This document shows positions 27,316 to 36,826 of a stretch of DNA of 64,000 nt, one piece after another. The DNA is from Reyranella humidisoli (GTDB lineage Bacteria; Pseudomonadota; Alphaproteobacteria; Reyranellales; Reyranellaceae), in the NCBI RefSeq assembly GCF_019039055.1, contig NZ_JAHOPB010000001.1:3508001-3572000 (forward strand). The letters run 5' to 3'. The number at the start of each line of letters is the position of its first letter. Position 1 is the first letter of the stretch. The notes beneath the pieces were generated by a model. That model saw only the letters and a list, made by a program, of their open reading frames with translations. It was not told the origin of the DNA and made no database searches. The position numbers and the translations under genes were made by a program.

Positions 27316-28944
27316 GTGACACCGGGCGCGCGGGTGGCCGCCACCATAGAACTCCTCGACGAAATCGTCAGCCATACCGAGCGGCCGGCCGATCTCGTCG
27401 CCAATGCCTATTTCCGTTCGCGCCGCTATATCGGCAGCGGCGATCGCCGGTCCGTGTCCGAGCGCGTCTGGAGCATCCTGCGCCGCTACGGCCAGCTTGC
27501 CTGGTGGCTGGAGCGCACGCGCCATCCCCACCGCGGCACGCGCGCCATCGTGGCCGCCGACCTGATGCTGGTCGAAGGGCTCGACATGGCGGGGATGCAG
27601 AGCCTGTTCGACGGCGGCAGCTACCGGCCGATGCCGCTGGACGAGGCCGAGTATCGCGCCCTGCGCCAGATGGAAGGCCATTCGCTGCCCCATCCCGAGC
27701 AGCCCGACTGGGTCCGCCTCAACGTCCAGGAATGGGTCGCGCCGCATTTCCGCGAAGCCTATGGCGAGAGCTGGGGCCGCGAGATCGCCGCGCTGGACAC
27801 GCCGCCGCCGGTCGACCTGAGGGTCAACCGCCTGAAGGCGGATGTCGGGCAGGCCCGCGAGATGCTGGCCCGCGAGGGCATCGACACCGAGCCGATGCGC
27901 TACGCCACCGACGGGCTGCGCCTGCGCCGGCGCCTGTCGGTCGTGAAGGGGCAGGCGTTCCAGAACGGCCTGGTCGAAATCCAGGACGAAGGCTCGCAGC
28001 TCGTGGCCGCTCTGGTCGACGCCCAGCCCGGCATGCAGATCGCCGACTATTGCGCCGGCGCCGGCGGCAAGACGCTGGCGATGGCCGCGCGCATGAACAA
28101 CAAGGGCCGCGTCGTGGCCATGGACGTCTACGAATCGCGCCTCGACCGCTCGGCCCAGCGGCTGCGCCGCGCCGGCGCGCACAATGTCGAGCGCCGCGCC
28201 ATTGACGCTGACAACCGCAAATGGCTGAAGCGCCAGGCCGGCGCCTTCGACCGCGTGCTGGTCGACGCGCCCTGCACCGGCACGGGCACCTGGCGGCGCA
28301 ATCCCGACGGCCGCTGGACGCTGCGGCCCGAGGATCTCGCGGAGCTGGTGCCGAAGCAGGCGGCCATCCTCGACGCCGCCGCGAAGCTGGTGAAGCCGGG
28401 CGGCGGCCTGATCTACGCCACCTGCTCGGTGCTGCCGGCGGAGAACGAGAAGCAGATCGCCGCCTTCCTCGAGCGCAACGACGCGTTCGAGGTCGTGCCG
28501 GTGGGCTCCCTGTGGCGCGACGTGCTGACGAGCGAGCCGCCGCCCGAGCTGGAGAGCGGCCCGTACCTGCGCCTGTCGCCGCTGAAACACGGCACCGACG
28601 GCTTCTTCGCCGCCGCCCTGGTGCGCAAGGCCGCGGCCAAGCCGGTGCAGGCGACCGGGCCCGCGCCCGAAGCCGGCGCCGAAGGGGCGACGGAGGAAGC
28701 AGCACAGAACGAAGCTTCGGAGGCCACACCGGACGTGGCTGCGGAGGCCGTACCGGACTCGGTCTCGGAGGCAGTACCGACCTCTGACTCGGAGGCCGCA
28801 GCGAATGCGGCTCCGCAGGCCGCACCGGTCTCAGCCTCTGAGACTGCGCCGGCCTCGGCCTCGGAGGACGTACAGGACTCGTCCCCGGAGGCCGCTCCCG
28901 ACGCTCCCGAGAAGCCCGAGGGGCCGCGCGAGCCGTCTGCATGA
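27316..28944 (+). CDS. rsmB: 16S rRNA m5C967-type methyltransferase RsmB with acidic low-complexity tail
   Basis: 542 aa from a GTG at 27316 with AAGGGAG upstream; earlier in-frame starts run into the divergent gene. An NusB-like helical domain spans residues about 5-140, then an RsmB/NOP2-type methyltransferase: ADYCAGAGGKTLAMA (SAM), VDAPCTGTGTWRR (catalytic PC) and YATCSVLPAENE (TC). Residues about 435-542 are an unusual Glu/Ala/Pro/Ser tail with repeats of the kind SEAVPD/SEAAP. It methylates C5 of a cytosine in 16S rRNA. The last 4 bases overlap the GNAT gene. Confidence 0.9.
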   Translation: MTPGARVAATIELLDEIVSHTERPADLVANAYFRSRRYIGSGDRRSVSERVWSILRRYGQLAWWLERTRHPHRGTRAIVAADLMLVEGLDMAGMQSLFDGGSYRPMPLDEAEYRALRQMEGHSLPHPEQPDWVRLNVQEWVAPHFREAYGESWGREIAALDTPPPVDLRVNRLKADVGQAREMLAREGIDTEPMRYATDGLRLRRRLSVVKGQAFQNGLVEIQDEGSQLVAALVDAQPGMQIADYCAGAGGKTLAMAARMNNKGRVVAMDVYESRLDRSAQRLRRAGAHNVERRAIDADNRKWLKRQAGAFDRVLVDAPCTGTGTWRRNPDGRWTLRPEDLAELVPKQAAILDAAAKLVKPGGGLIYATCSVLPAENEKQIAAFLERNDAFEVVPVGSLWRDVLTSEPPPELESGPYLRLSPLKHGTDGFFAAALVRKAAAKPVQATGPAPEAGAEGATEEAAQNEASEATPDVAAEAVPDSVSEAVPTSDSEAAANAAPQAAPVSASETAPASASEDVQDSSPEAAPDAPEKPEGPREPSA

Positions 28945-29519
28945 TCCGCATCCGTCGCGCCGCCCGCCAGGACGCCGCGGCGATCGGCCGGGTCCATGTC
29001 GAGACCTGGCAGGCGACCTACGCCGGCCTGCTGCCCGACGCGATGCTTATAGCCATGTCCGACGTGCGCCAGTCGGCCTGGTGGTCGCAGCTCCTGCAGG
29101 ACCCCGCCGAGGCGCGCGGCGTCTTCGTGGCCGACGACGCGGAGATGGGCGTCGTGGGCTTCGGCAGCTGCGGCCCGCTGCGCGACCCGCCGGACGGGCT
29201 GCCCGAGGGGCTCGATGGCCGCGAGATCCGGGTGGGCGAGGTCTACACGCTCTACGTCGAGCCCGATTTCCAGAACCAGGGGCTGGGGCGCCGCCTGCTC
29301 GACGCGCTGTTCCGCCAGCTCAAGGCCGACCGCTGCGACACGGCGGTCCTGTGGATGCTGGCCCGCAACCCGACCCGCTTCTTCTACGAGGGGCTGGGCG
29401 GGGAGCGGGTGGGCGAGCGCACCGACACGATGGGCGGCACCGACGTCGACGAGATCGCCTACGCCTGGCGCGACCTCGGGGCCCCGCTGATCCGGCGGAA
29501 ACTGGCGGGGGATGGCTGA
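28941..29519 (+). CDS. GNAT family N-acetyltransferase
   Basis: 192 aa. It starts MIRIRRAARQDAAAIGRVHVET (GNAT beta-1/alpha-1), with the acetyl-CoA site VYTLYVEPDFQNQGLGRRLL (Q/RxxGxG) near residue 100 and C-terminal RNPTRFFYEGLGGERVGERT. The ATG overlaps the rsmB stop (ATGA), so it is translationally coupled. Substrate unknown. Confidence 0.88.
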   Translation: MIRIRRAARQDAAAIGRVHVETWQATYAGLLPDAMLIAMSDVRQSAWWSQLLQDPAEARGVFVADDAEMGVVGFGSCGPLRDPPDGLPEGLDGREIRVGEVYTLYVEPDFQNQGLGRRLLDALFRQLKADRCDTAVLWMLARNPTRFFYEGLGGERVGERTDTMGGTDVDEIAYAWRDLGAPLIRRKLAGDG

Positions 29520-29529
29520 GCCAAGTTAG

Positions 29530-29635
29530 CCGTCGTCCCGACCGGAGCGAAGCGACCTCTTTTCCGCTGTTTGACGGCTTCAAGTGGAAAAAAGGTCTCT
29601 CCACTCCGCGCTACGCGCTCCGGTCGAGACGACGG
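29530..29635. repeat. Imperfect palindromic repeat upstream of guaA
   Basis: CCGTCGTCCCGACCGGAGCG at 29530-29549 is matched on the other strand by CCGTCGTCTCGACCGGAGCG ending at 29635, with AAAAAAGG-type cores between. It forms a long imperfect hairpin in the space between the GNAT gene and guaA. The sequence is unlike the CCTCATCCTGAGG family at 2.7 and 38.5 kb, so it is a second dispersed-repeat type. Similar CGACCGGAGCG palindromes are common in Bradyrhizobium-like genomes (recollection). Confidence 0.65.
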
Positions 29636-29727
29636 AATATTTCACATGCGATAGCCCTGCCCGTAAGGCGGGGGAGGAAAGGCACGATCCCAGTTGCCGC
29701 CCCGGCCGGGCACGCTTATATCGCCCC

Positions 29728-31278
29728 ATGACCGACCGTTTGCTGATCGTCGATTTCGGTTCCCAGGTTACCCAGCTGATCGCCCGCCGCGTGCGCGAAG
29801 CCGGGGTTTACTGTGAAATCCTGCCCTTCCAGTCCGTCGACGACGCGAAGATCAAGGCGTTCGATCCACGGGGGATCATCCTCTCCGGCGGCCCGGCCTC
29901 GGTGACCGAGGGCCAGTCGCCCGCCGCCCATCCCGCCATCTTCAAGGCCGACGTGCCGGTGCTGGGCATCTGCTACGGCGAGCAGACCATGGCCAAGGAG
30001 CTGGGCGGCTCGGTCGAGAGCGGCCATCACCGCGAGTTCGGCCGCGCCGAGGTCGAGATCAAGGCCTCGACCCGCCTGTTCGAGGGCGTCTGGCAGCCCG
30101 GCGACCGCAAGCAGGTCTGGATGAGCCACGGCGACAGGGTGACGAAGCTGCCGGCCGGCTTCTCGGTCGTCGCCACCAGCGAGAACGCGCCCTTCGCCGC
30201 CATCGCCGACGAGAGCCGCGGCTATTACGGCGTGCAGTTCCACCCCGAGGTGATGCACACGCCCGACGGCGCCAAGCTCCTGCGCAACTTCGCCCTGAAC
30301 ATCGCCGGCGCCAAAGGCGACTGGACCATGGCCGCGTTCCGCGAGCGCGCCATCGCCCAGGTCCGCGCCCAGGTCGGCAAGGGCCGCGTGATCTGCGGCC
30401 TCTCCGGCGGTGTCGATTCCTCGGTCGTGGCCGTGCTGCTGCACGAGGCGATCGGCGACCAGCTCCAGTGCGTGTTCGTCGACCACGGCCTCTTGCGCAA
30501 GGACGAGGGCGAGCAGGTCGTCCGCCTGTTCCGCGACCACTACAACATCCCGCTGGTCCACGCCGACGCCTCGGAGACCTTCCTGAAGGCGCTGGCGGGC
30601 GTCAGCGACCCGGAGAAGAAGCGCAAGACGATCGGCGCGCTGTTCATCGACGTGTTCGAGGCCGAGGCGAAGAAGATCGGCGGCGCAAACTTCCTGGCGC
30701 AGGGCACGCTCTATCCCGACGTGATCGAATCGGTCTCCTTCACCGGCGGACCGTCGGTGACGATCAAGAGCCACCACAATGTCGGCGGCCTCCCGGCGCG
30801 CATGAACATGAAGCTGGTCGAGCCGTTGCGCGAGCTCTTCAAGGACGAGGTGAGGGCGCTCGGCCGCGAGCTGGGCCTGCCGGCCGACCTGGTGAACCGC
30901 CATCCGTTCCCCGGCCCCGGCCTCGCCATCCGCATCCCCGGCGACATCACGAAGGAGAAGCTCGACCTGCTGCGCGAGGTCGACGCCGTCTATCTCGACG
31001 AGATCCGCAAGGCCGGCCTCTACGACGAGATCTGGCAGGCCTTTGCAGTCCTCTTGCCGGTCCGCACCGTCGGCGTGATGGGCGACGGCCGCACCTACGA
31101 CCAGGCCTGTGCGCTGCGCGCCGTCACCTCGACCGACGGCATGACCGCCGACTACTACCCCTTCGACCACGCCTTCCTGGGCCGCGTCGCCAACCGCATC
31201 ATCAACGAATGCCGCGGCGTGAATCGGGTGACGTACGACATCACGTCAAAGCCACCGGGGACGATTGAGTGGGAGTGA
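29728..31278 (+). CDS. guaA: GMP synthase (glutamine-hydrolysing)
   Basis: 516 aa from the ATG at 29728; the frame is open further upstream through the repeat but begins [20 protein letters not shown] as in known GuaA. N-terminal class I amidotransferase domain with [17 protein letters not shown] (catalytic Cys in GICYG) and [10 protein letters not shown] (His-Glu); ATP-pyrophosphatase P-loop [21 protein letters not shown]-terminal dimerisation domain ending [17 protein letters not shown]. It converts XMP to GMP. Confidence 0.97.
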   Translation: MTDRLLIVDFGSQVTQLIARRVREAGVYCEILPFQSVDDAKIKAFDPRGIILSGGPASVTEGQSPAAHPAIFKADVPVLGICYGEQTMAKELGGSVESGHHREFGRAEVEIKASTRLFEGVWQPGDRKQVWMSHGDRVTKLPAGFSVVATSENAPFAAIADESRGYYGVQFHPEVMHTPDGAKLLRNFALNIAGAKGDWTMAAFRERAIAQVRAQVGKGRVICGLSGGVDSSVVAVLLHEAIGDQLQCVFVDHGLLRKDEGEQVVRLFRDHYNIPLVHADASETFLKALAGVSDPEKKRKTIGALFIDVFEAEAKKIGGANFLAQGTLYPDVIESVSFTGGPSVTIKSHHNVGGLPARMNMKLVEPLRELFKDEVRALGRELGLPADLVNRHPFPGPGLAIRIPGDITKEKLDLLREVDAVYLDEIRKAGLYDEIWQAFAVLLPVRTVGVMGDGRTYDQACALRAVTSTDGMTADYYPFDHAFLGRVANRIINECRGVNRVTYDITSKPPGTIEWE

Positions 31279-31344
31279 CGGCTAGACTACTAAGAGTCCT
31301 GCCCGCGACTGCTCACAATCAGACGGCGTTAGCTTGAACCCTAG

Positions 31345-33684
31345 TTATAGGCGTACCCTGATACGCTGGCGTAGACGCTCGTAAAGCGCGATCTCTGCTT
31401 CGTGCGAGATTTCGATGGTTACCGCGAACCCTTGTTGGCCAGTGTCTCCAGCCCATCCACCTGCGCATCTGACGACGAGGAAATAGCTGTCGCCATATGC
31501 ACTAATGTCGCGCGAGAACGTGACGCTCGCTGTTTGCAGGCTCGACTTCTCTCGAAGTGTGGGGCCAGGGGTCAGCTTGCAATTGAATCGGTTCTCCATG
31601 TCGGGAACCGGGCCTTCGGCTTGGGTGCGCTGGCGATAATGCTCGAATACTAGATCGGAGTTACAGCCGCGGATAAGTCGGAAGTCCATTGAGAGGCCAC
31701 TGTAGTCGAGCCGGCTGTGACGGACCGGGGGATCATAAGCGAGGCTCACCCGGATCGTGCGCCGTCCACGCACCGTCTGAAAGGCCTCAGGAATCGGGAT
31801 CTGGTAAATGGCGAAATGGTCGATAGCCAATTCGTCCTCGGCGTAGAGGACTACCCGTGCATCATCGGAGAATGAGGCTCGTTCGGAATCCACCTGCCCG
31901 TGACCGCACAGTGCAAACTCTGCAGTCGCTCCCAACGGCGCCAGCCGATGGCTAGCCTCTTCGGGTATGGTGGCGCTCCCAGCGAGGAGTGCACGGACAA
32001 GATTGGCCGACGCATCGGGGAACTGTGCCAGGATCTGGCTTGCTTTGAAGGCTACCAAGGGCGCTGCATGCGACGTGCCAGATCGCGCAGCGAATAGCCG
32101 GTCGATCGGCCTGTAGTGAAGTGATATCACCCCCGCCTCTCGGTGTACTTCACCGCCTTGGAGTGCCGCGTTCGGCCCATCATAGATGAGCGTGCCGCCG
32201 ATATCCGTGAAGTCGGGTTTGATGGCGCCCTGTGCACCGGGGCCTGCGCGGGAAAAGGGAGAAGGCTCGAAGGCTTCGGTAATCGCGCGAACGCCGACAT
32301 TGTCCTGGGCTCGCGCGTTCAGACCGGTGCCATGCGCTATTGCGCCGACGGTAATGATGTTCAAGCCCCCGGCAGGTTCGCATAGCCGGTTGGCGCTCTC
32401 CATTAGATAGGCAGGGTATTCGGTCACTGCTTTTTCGACGTGTAGCCCATGCCGTGGCTGCCGATTGCCCGCAGCGACGATGATGACCACATCCAGTTCG
32501 CGCACTAGTTCGTCAAGCGTCTGTGCCCAAGGGCCAACTTTTCCGTTCTCCACCACCTTGGTGCGGTCGCCCAATGCGATGACGAAGATGCGGCAGCCAA
32601 ACTCGGCGTTCAGTCGGGTGACCGCCTCCCGCATGAGACGCGGCGTCAGTCTATTGGTTGGGAAATTGCCAGTACTGTCGATGATCTTAGCGGAGCATAG
32701 CCGAGCATGTCGGTTGAGCGTGCGGGCAGCCAACTGCGCGCGGAGGTCACCAAAAGTAGCGATACCTCCGACAAAAGTGCCGTGGCCATGGTCGTCGGCT
32801 GTCCCAAGTGTGTCGGGAATGGCGATCGAGCCGACAATGATGTCCTCAATCAGTGGATGATCGTTGATTCCGCTGTCGATAATGCCGATGAGCGGGGCCT
32901 CGTCGTCCAACGGCTCCAGATCGGGCAGGTCATCTAATGTCAGATCGATACGCTCCGCGCTGGTGACATCAGGCTCGGCGGGAAAATCGAGATCAGCGAC
33001 CTCTTCAATTGTCAAAAGGGTTCGTGCGACGGCGCCATCGCAACGCAATCTGACTAAGGTAAGATTCGGTCCGACATGGCGGTCGAGCTCCTGGGCCCCT
33101 CGCGCCTCTGCATACCGGACTATATCGTCCACCTTGCGCTCGCGCAGCTCTCGCCGTCCGATGTCCCACAGCTCAATATCAATGACATAGGCGGTGCCGG
33201 GTTGGAAATCCTCGACGTCCACCAATCCGGCCTCGCGAGCTCGCACGCCGATCCGGTCGCGTGGCGCCACTTCCCCTATCGATTCGATGTTCGCGATGAA
33301 GCCGGCAAAGGAGGGATTGATTTGACCCGGAGGCGCACCGTCACCGAAGGCAGTAAGCTTACGGCGAAATTCTGCCAACTCATCGGAAGAGGAGAACAAC
33401 ACGAGCGTGCGATCCTCATCACTCGACAAGAGCGTAAGACCGACTTTATTCCATTCCTCTTCGAGCAGCGGCCCACTCATCTGAACTCGCAGGATTAGCG
33501 CCGGGTCGACGGTATCGGCGCGTCGTCGGCGCTGTTGGATCGCCACTGCCTGATCCAGCTCCTGGCTTAGGCGCTGACTGTGTCTGTCGGGAATACGATT
33601 TGGCGGTGGCCCACCGCCACCTGTCTTTCGACGAGGCAGACGCTCTGGTAAGCGGACAAGCTGTAAGTGGTCGTATCGTGGCAT
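31345..33684 (-). CDS. Subtilisin-like (S8) serine protease, IetS-like
   Basis: 779 aa with no signal peptide, so cytoplasmic. S8 catalytic triad in order: Asp in PLIGIIDSGINDHPL (near residue 266), His in DDHGHGTFVGGIA, oxyanion Asn in VVIIVAAGNRQPRHG, and Ser in FAARSGTSHAAPLVA (near residue 540). The long N-terminal 260 residues are charged and family-specific. It follows the AAA ATPase gene by 13 bases on the same strand. Subtilase plus AAA ATPase pairs are known as IetAS: on plasmid pTiC58 they behave as a stability/incompatibility module and related pairs act against phage. The gene is visibly less GC-rich than its neighbours, suggesting transfer. Confidence 0.85.
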   Translation of the reverse strand: MPRYDHLQLVRLPERLPRRKTGGGGPPPNRIPDRHSQRLSQELDQAVAIQQRRRRADTVDPALILRVQMSGPLLEEEWNKVGLTLLSSDEDRTLVLFSSSDELAEFRRKLTAFGDGAPPGQINPSFAGFIANIESIGEVAPRDRIGVRAREAGLVDVEDFQPGTAYVIDIELWDIGRRELRERKVDDIVRYAEARGAQELDRHVGPNLTLVRLRCDGAVARTLLTIEEVADLDFPAEPDVTSAERIDLTLDDLPDLEPLDDEAPLIGIIDSGINDHPLIEDIIVGSIAIPDTLGTADDHGHGTFVGGIATFGDLRAQLAARTLNRHARLCSAKIIDSTGNFPTNRLTPRLMREAVTRLNAEFGCRIFVIALGDRTKVVENGKVGPWAQTLDELVRELDVVIIVAAGNRQPRHGLHVEKAVTEYPAYLMESANRLCEPAGGLNIITVGAIAHGTGLNARAQDNVGVRAITEAFEPSPFSRAGPGAQGAIKPDFTDIGGTLIYDGPNAALQGGEVHREAGVISLHYRPIDRLFAARSGTSHAAPLVAFKASQILAQFPDASANLVRALLAGSATIPEEASHRLAPLGATAEFALCGHGQVDSERASFSDDARVVLYAEDELAIDHFAIYQIPIPEAFQTVRGRRTIRVSLAYDPPVRHSRLDYSGLSMDFRLIRGCNSDLVFEHYRQRTQAEGPVPDMENRFNCKLTPGPTLREKSSLQTASVTFSRDISAYGDSYFLVVRCAGGWAGDTGQQGFAVTIEISHEAEIALYERLRQRIRVRL

Positions 33685-33697
33685 AGTCAGTAGGGAA

Positions 33698-34684
33698 CTA
33701 AATGGTGTCTATGCGCGATGTCCGCCGTTTGCGGCGGCGTTCATCTGCAATTGCCGCCACAAAGTCCCTCTCCGTGACCGACTTTCTCTTGTCGATGATC
33801 GATGTCTTGATTGCTTGCAAACATAGCCGTTCCAGCTCTGCATAGGCATAACCATCCAACGCAGAGAGATGCGTATGCGGATCGAATTCCAGCAACACAT
33901 TCTTGAAGCGCATCCGTAGGAAGCGTGTGATCATGGGCCGATCAGGTCGGTCGAACCACACAACCTCGTCGAAGCGCCGCCAGATAGCTGGATCAAGCGC
34001 CTGATCGAGGTTTGTGGCGGCAACGACGAAGCCCTTAGGATGAACGCGATCGATAAAGATCAGCAAGCTGTTCACCACACGGCGCAGTTCGTTGTGCTCA
34101 CCGTCTTCACCGCGGGCTCGTGCCAGAGCATCGAACTCGTCGAAAAAGAGCACACAGGGTTGGGTGCGAGCGAATTCGAACAGCTTGCGGATATTGGTTG
34201 CTGTCTCGCCCAGATACGAGGAGATGATCCGATCAAGCTTCACGATGAAGAGCGGCAAACCGAGTTCGCTCGCGAAGAGTTCCGCGCACAACGTCTTTCC
34301 ACAGCCCGGAGGACCGCAGAACAGGAGCTTCGATCGGACTGGCAGGCCGCGTCGGCGGATACTGTCGCCGCTTTGAAACTCGCGGAGAAGGCCCAGAAAG
34401 ATGCGGACATTCTCGCGAGAGAGAATGATGTCTTGTCGGTTACGCGTGGGCTCAATGCGCTCAATGAAATCGGCGGCTGCTTCAGGAAATGGAATGAGCG
34501 GCGCCAACGCTTTCGGCCGCGCTGGCTGAGAGGGGCCCTCGTCGAGCGAACGGCGAAGCGATCGAGCCAATACTCGATTGTTCTTCCTCTCTTCCTCATT
34601 GATGATCTGCTCAGCCACCGTGCGGAACTCTTCGTCCCGCCCTCGGCTTGCGAACAGCTTCTTCATTAACTCGGCGCGCGCCAT
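33698..34684 (-). CDS. AAA+ ATPase, IetA-like
   Basis: 328 aa from the ATG at 34684; a TTG at 34714 is a possible earlier start. Classic AAA: Walker A LFCGPPGCGKTLCAELF near residue 125, Walker B VLFFDEFDALARARG, sensor-1 VVAATNLDQALDPA and arginine-finger IWRRFDEV, like FtsH/Vps4-type remodellers. In the IetAS pair the ATPase is the antidote/regulator partner of the protease (known for pTiC58). It heads a two-gene operon with the S8 protease. Upstream DNA (34685-34941) has no gene and is AT-richer than average, so it probably holds the promoter. Confidence 0.85.
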   Translation of the reverse strand: MARAELMKKLFASRGRDEEFRTVAEQIINEEERKNNRVLARSLRRSLDEGPSQPARPKALAPLIPFPEAAADFIERIEPTRNRQDIILSRENVRIFLGLLREFQSGDSIRRRGLPVRSKLLFCGPPGCGKTLCAELFASELGLPLFIVKLDRIISSYLGETATNIRKLFEFARTQPCVLFFDEFDALARARGEDGEHNELRRVVNSLLIFIDRVHPKGFVVAATNLDQALDPAIWRRFDEVVWFDRPDRPMITRFLRMRFKNVLLEFDPHTHLSALDGYAYAELERLCLQAIKTSIIDKRKSVTERDFVAAIADERRRKRRTSRIDTI

Positions 34685-35015
34685 CGATCCTGCTGCCCTA
34701 AAACCCTTTGCCAAGCTTAGCCAAATCCACAGTTTTCGCCATATGTTCTGGGAAGTTTGCCATGTTTGTATGTTCTTCGACGTGCCGAAGCCTGCGGACG
34801 CTTCTAACCTTCCTGCTCAGTTCCTGGACCTACGTCGAAATGCTCGGACCGAGACGGTGTCTCCCACCGTCCATGTAACGGGTGCGGTGATCAATCGGTC
34901 GCGGAAGGCACTAAGCCGCCGGCGCGATCGAGTAGGAGTAGAGGGGACAGTCGGCCGCAATACTGTAACACGGCCTTGGCTTGCTTTGCCGCCTCTTTCC
35001 CACCAGCAACGCCCC

Positions 35016-35360
35016 ATGATTCGTCTCGATAACATCAGCAGGCAGAATAGCCATCAGATCCTGTTCATCGACGCGTCGATGGGGCTCCAGAGGGGGAGAA
35101 GGCGGGGCTGGTCGGGGTCCAATGGCGCCGGCAAGACGACGCTGTTCCGCATGATTTCGGGCTAGGAACGCCGACGACGGCCAAGTAACGATCGATCCCG
35201 GCATGACCATTGGCTATTTCAGCCGGGACGTCGGCGAGATATCGGGCATGAGCGCGGTCGCTGCGGTGATGGACGGCGGCGGGCCGGTGAGCGCGCTGGC
35301 CGTCGTGTGGCTGAGGGCGGAGGCCGAGCACATGGACGCCTCGTCGAGCGCTAACGGCTA
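35016..35360 (+). pseudogene. Decayed 5' fragment of an ABC-F ATPase gene
   Basis: From about 34942 to 35360 the DNA is a mutated copy of 41505-41950, the leader and first quarter of the intact ABC-F gene. The ATG at 35016 begins [20 protein letters not shown] versus the intact [21 protein letters not shown] 1-base loss after CAG and a later 1-base gain scramble about 12 codons. Walker A SNGAGKTT survives, then CAG has become TAG at 35163; further small deletions follow. No product is expected. It marks the right edge of the IetAS patch. Confidence 0.88.
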
Positions 35361-35455
35361 CTCATCACACGGAAGGGATTGTCCGACACGCGGAAGAGTC
35401 CAAGCCCGACGATCTCGCGTTCGGACGCATAACCCAGGTCGATGGCGCCTTTCCG

Positions 35456-35557
35456 GTGTGAACCGGGTAGGGCCTTCCGCCGTATCAGCCCGCAGCACCC
35501 GCTTGTCTCCATCCGCAACCTCATCCTCGTCCTCGGCGACCAGCTCAGCACCTGGGA
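35456..35557 (+). repeat. Degenerate partial copy of the photolyase gene start
   Basis: The segment copies the upstream region and first codons of the photolyase gene: GTGAACCGGG(T/C)AGGGCC plus CCGTATC match 36782 onward, and CATCCGCAACCTCATCCTCG (35511) matches the start after ATG at 36827, encoding IRNLILVLGDQL. Similarity stops after about 40 bases of coding sequence. With the intact copy it forms direct repeats flanking the DUF808 gene. A relic of duplication or gene conversion, not a gene. Confidence 0.7.
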
Positions 35558-35591
35558 AGGATTTTGCCTCGACGGGAATCGCTTGCCGCCG

Positions 35592-36599
35592 TCAGGCCCG
35601 GCCTCGCGACAGGACCCGACGGCCCAGCGGTTTGACCCGGCGCCAGAGCGGCGACAGCACGCGGCTGGTCAAGGGGATCGCCAGCAGCCCGATGACGAGT
35701 CCGGCCACGCCGAAGCCGGCGGCTTCCACCGCCCAGGCGACGACCGGCTTGGCCACGGGAACGGCGCGCGCGACGGCGGTGCCGGCGTCGTGCAGCAGAT
35801 GCGTCGGTCCGCCCAGGCCATAGGCGTCGAGGCCGTGCAGGATGATGCCGCCGCCGACCCAGATCATCGCCGCCGTGCCGATCGCCGCGAGCGCCTTCAG
35901 GAGATGCGGCATGGCCCGCACGATCGCGCGGCCGGTGACGCGCAACGGCGCGGCAAGCGCCGAGGCCGGCGACAGCCGGGCCAGCGCCAGGCCGAAATCG
36001 TCCGCTTTGACGATCAGGGCCACGGCGCCGTAGACCGCCGCCGTGATGCCGACGGCCACGACGGCGAGGATCATCGCCTGTTTGAGCCAGCTGTCCGCCG
36101 GCAGGGCGGCCAGCGTGATCGCCATGATCTCGGCCGAGAGGATGAAGTCGGTCTTGATGGCGCTCGCGATCTTCTGATCCTCGACGGTCCGCGCATCGAG
36201 GGCGACCGGCTCGATCGTCGCCTCGTGAGCCTGCGCCTCGTGCGGGAAAACGACTTCGTAGAGCTTCTCCGCGCCTTCGTAGCAGAGGTACGCCCCGCCG
36301 ATCATCAGAAGCGGCGTGATCGCCCCGGGCAGCAGGAGGCTCAGGGCCAGGGCCGCGGGGAGGAGGATCAGGAGCTTGTTGCGCAGCGAGCCGAGCGCGA
36401 TCCGGCCGATGATCGGCAGTTCGCGCGCCGGGCTGAAATCGGTGACGTAGCGTGGGGTGACGGCCGTGTCGTCGATGACCACGCCGGCCGCCTTGACGCC
36501 GGCCTTTGCCGACTGTCCGGCGATGTCGTCGATCGAGGCGGCGGCCATCTTCGCCAGGGACGCGATGTCGTCGAGCAGCGCCACGAGACCGCCGCTCAT
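35592..36599 (-). CDS. DUF808 (YedI-type) membrane protein
   Basis: 335 aa from the ATG at 36599. The N-terminus SGGLVALLDDIASLAKMAAA followed by SIDDIAGQSAKAGVKAAGVV and the DDTAVTPRYV motif are typical of DUF808/YedI. Several membrane helices follow (LLILLPAALALSLLLPG, AVVAVGITAAVYGAVALIV, MIWVGGGIILHGLDAYGLGG). Function unknown in the family. An in-frame extension up to 36827 would overlap the photolyase promoter and is not used. Confidence 0.9.
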   Translation of the reverse strand: MSGGLVALLDDIASLAKMAAASIDDIAGQSAKAGVKAAGVVIDDTAVTPRYVTDFSPARELPIIGRIALGSLRNKLLILLPAALALSLLLPGAITPLLMIGGAYLCYEGAEKLYEVVFPHEAQAHEATIEPVALDARTVEDQKIASAIKTDFILSAEIMAITLAALPADSWLKQAMILAVVAVGITAAVYGAVALIVKADDFGLALARLSPASALAAPLRVTGRAIVRAMPHLLKALAAIGTAAMIWVGGGIILHGLDAYGLGGPTHLLHDAGTAVARAVPVAKPVVAWAVEAAGFGVAGLVIGLLAIPLTSRVLSPLWRRVKPLGRRVLSRGRA

Positions 36600-36826
36600 G
36601 GCCGCACCGCACGTCGAAGCGACCGGGGAGAACAGCCCAGCGGGCCCGTCACTGCCATTTTCGAGATTTCCTCTTTGCCAATGCGCCGGCGGGCCGTCCG
36701 GGTGACCTGTTAGTTGGGCGATGTCGAAGGCCTGTTCAAGGCAGGGCTGACGACGCCTTGAGGCCTCACGACGACCCATCAGTGAACCGGGCAGGGCCAA
36801 CGGCCGTATCTGCCTAAAGTTCCTCA

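Noticed and set aside
35351..35551. Minus-strand 66-codon ORF ending GLGLFRVSDNPFRVMSSR
   Set aside because: It lies in decayed DNA between two gene fragments, has no clear ribosome-binding site or family; could be another relic but not supportable.
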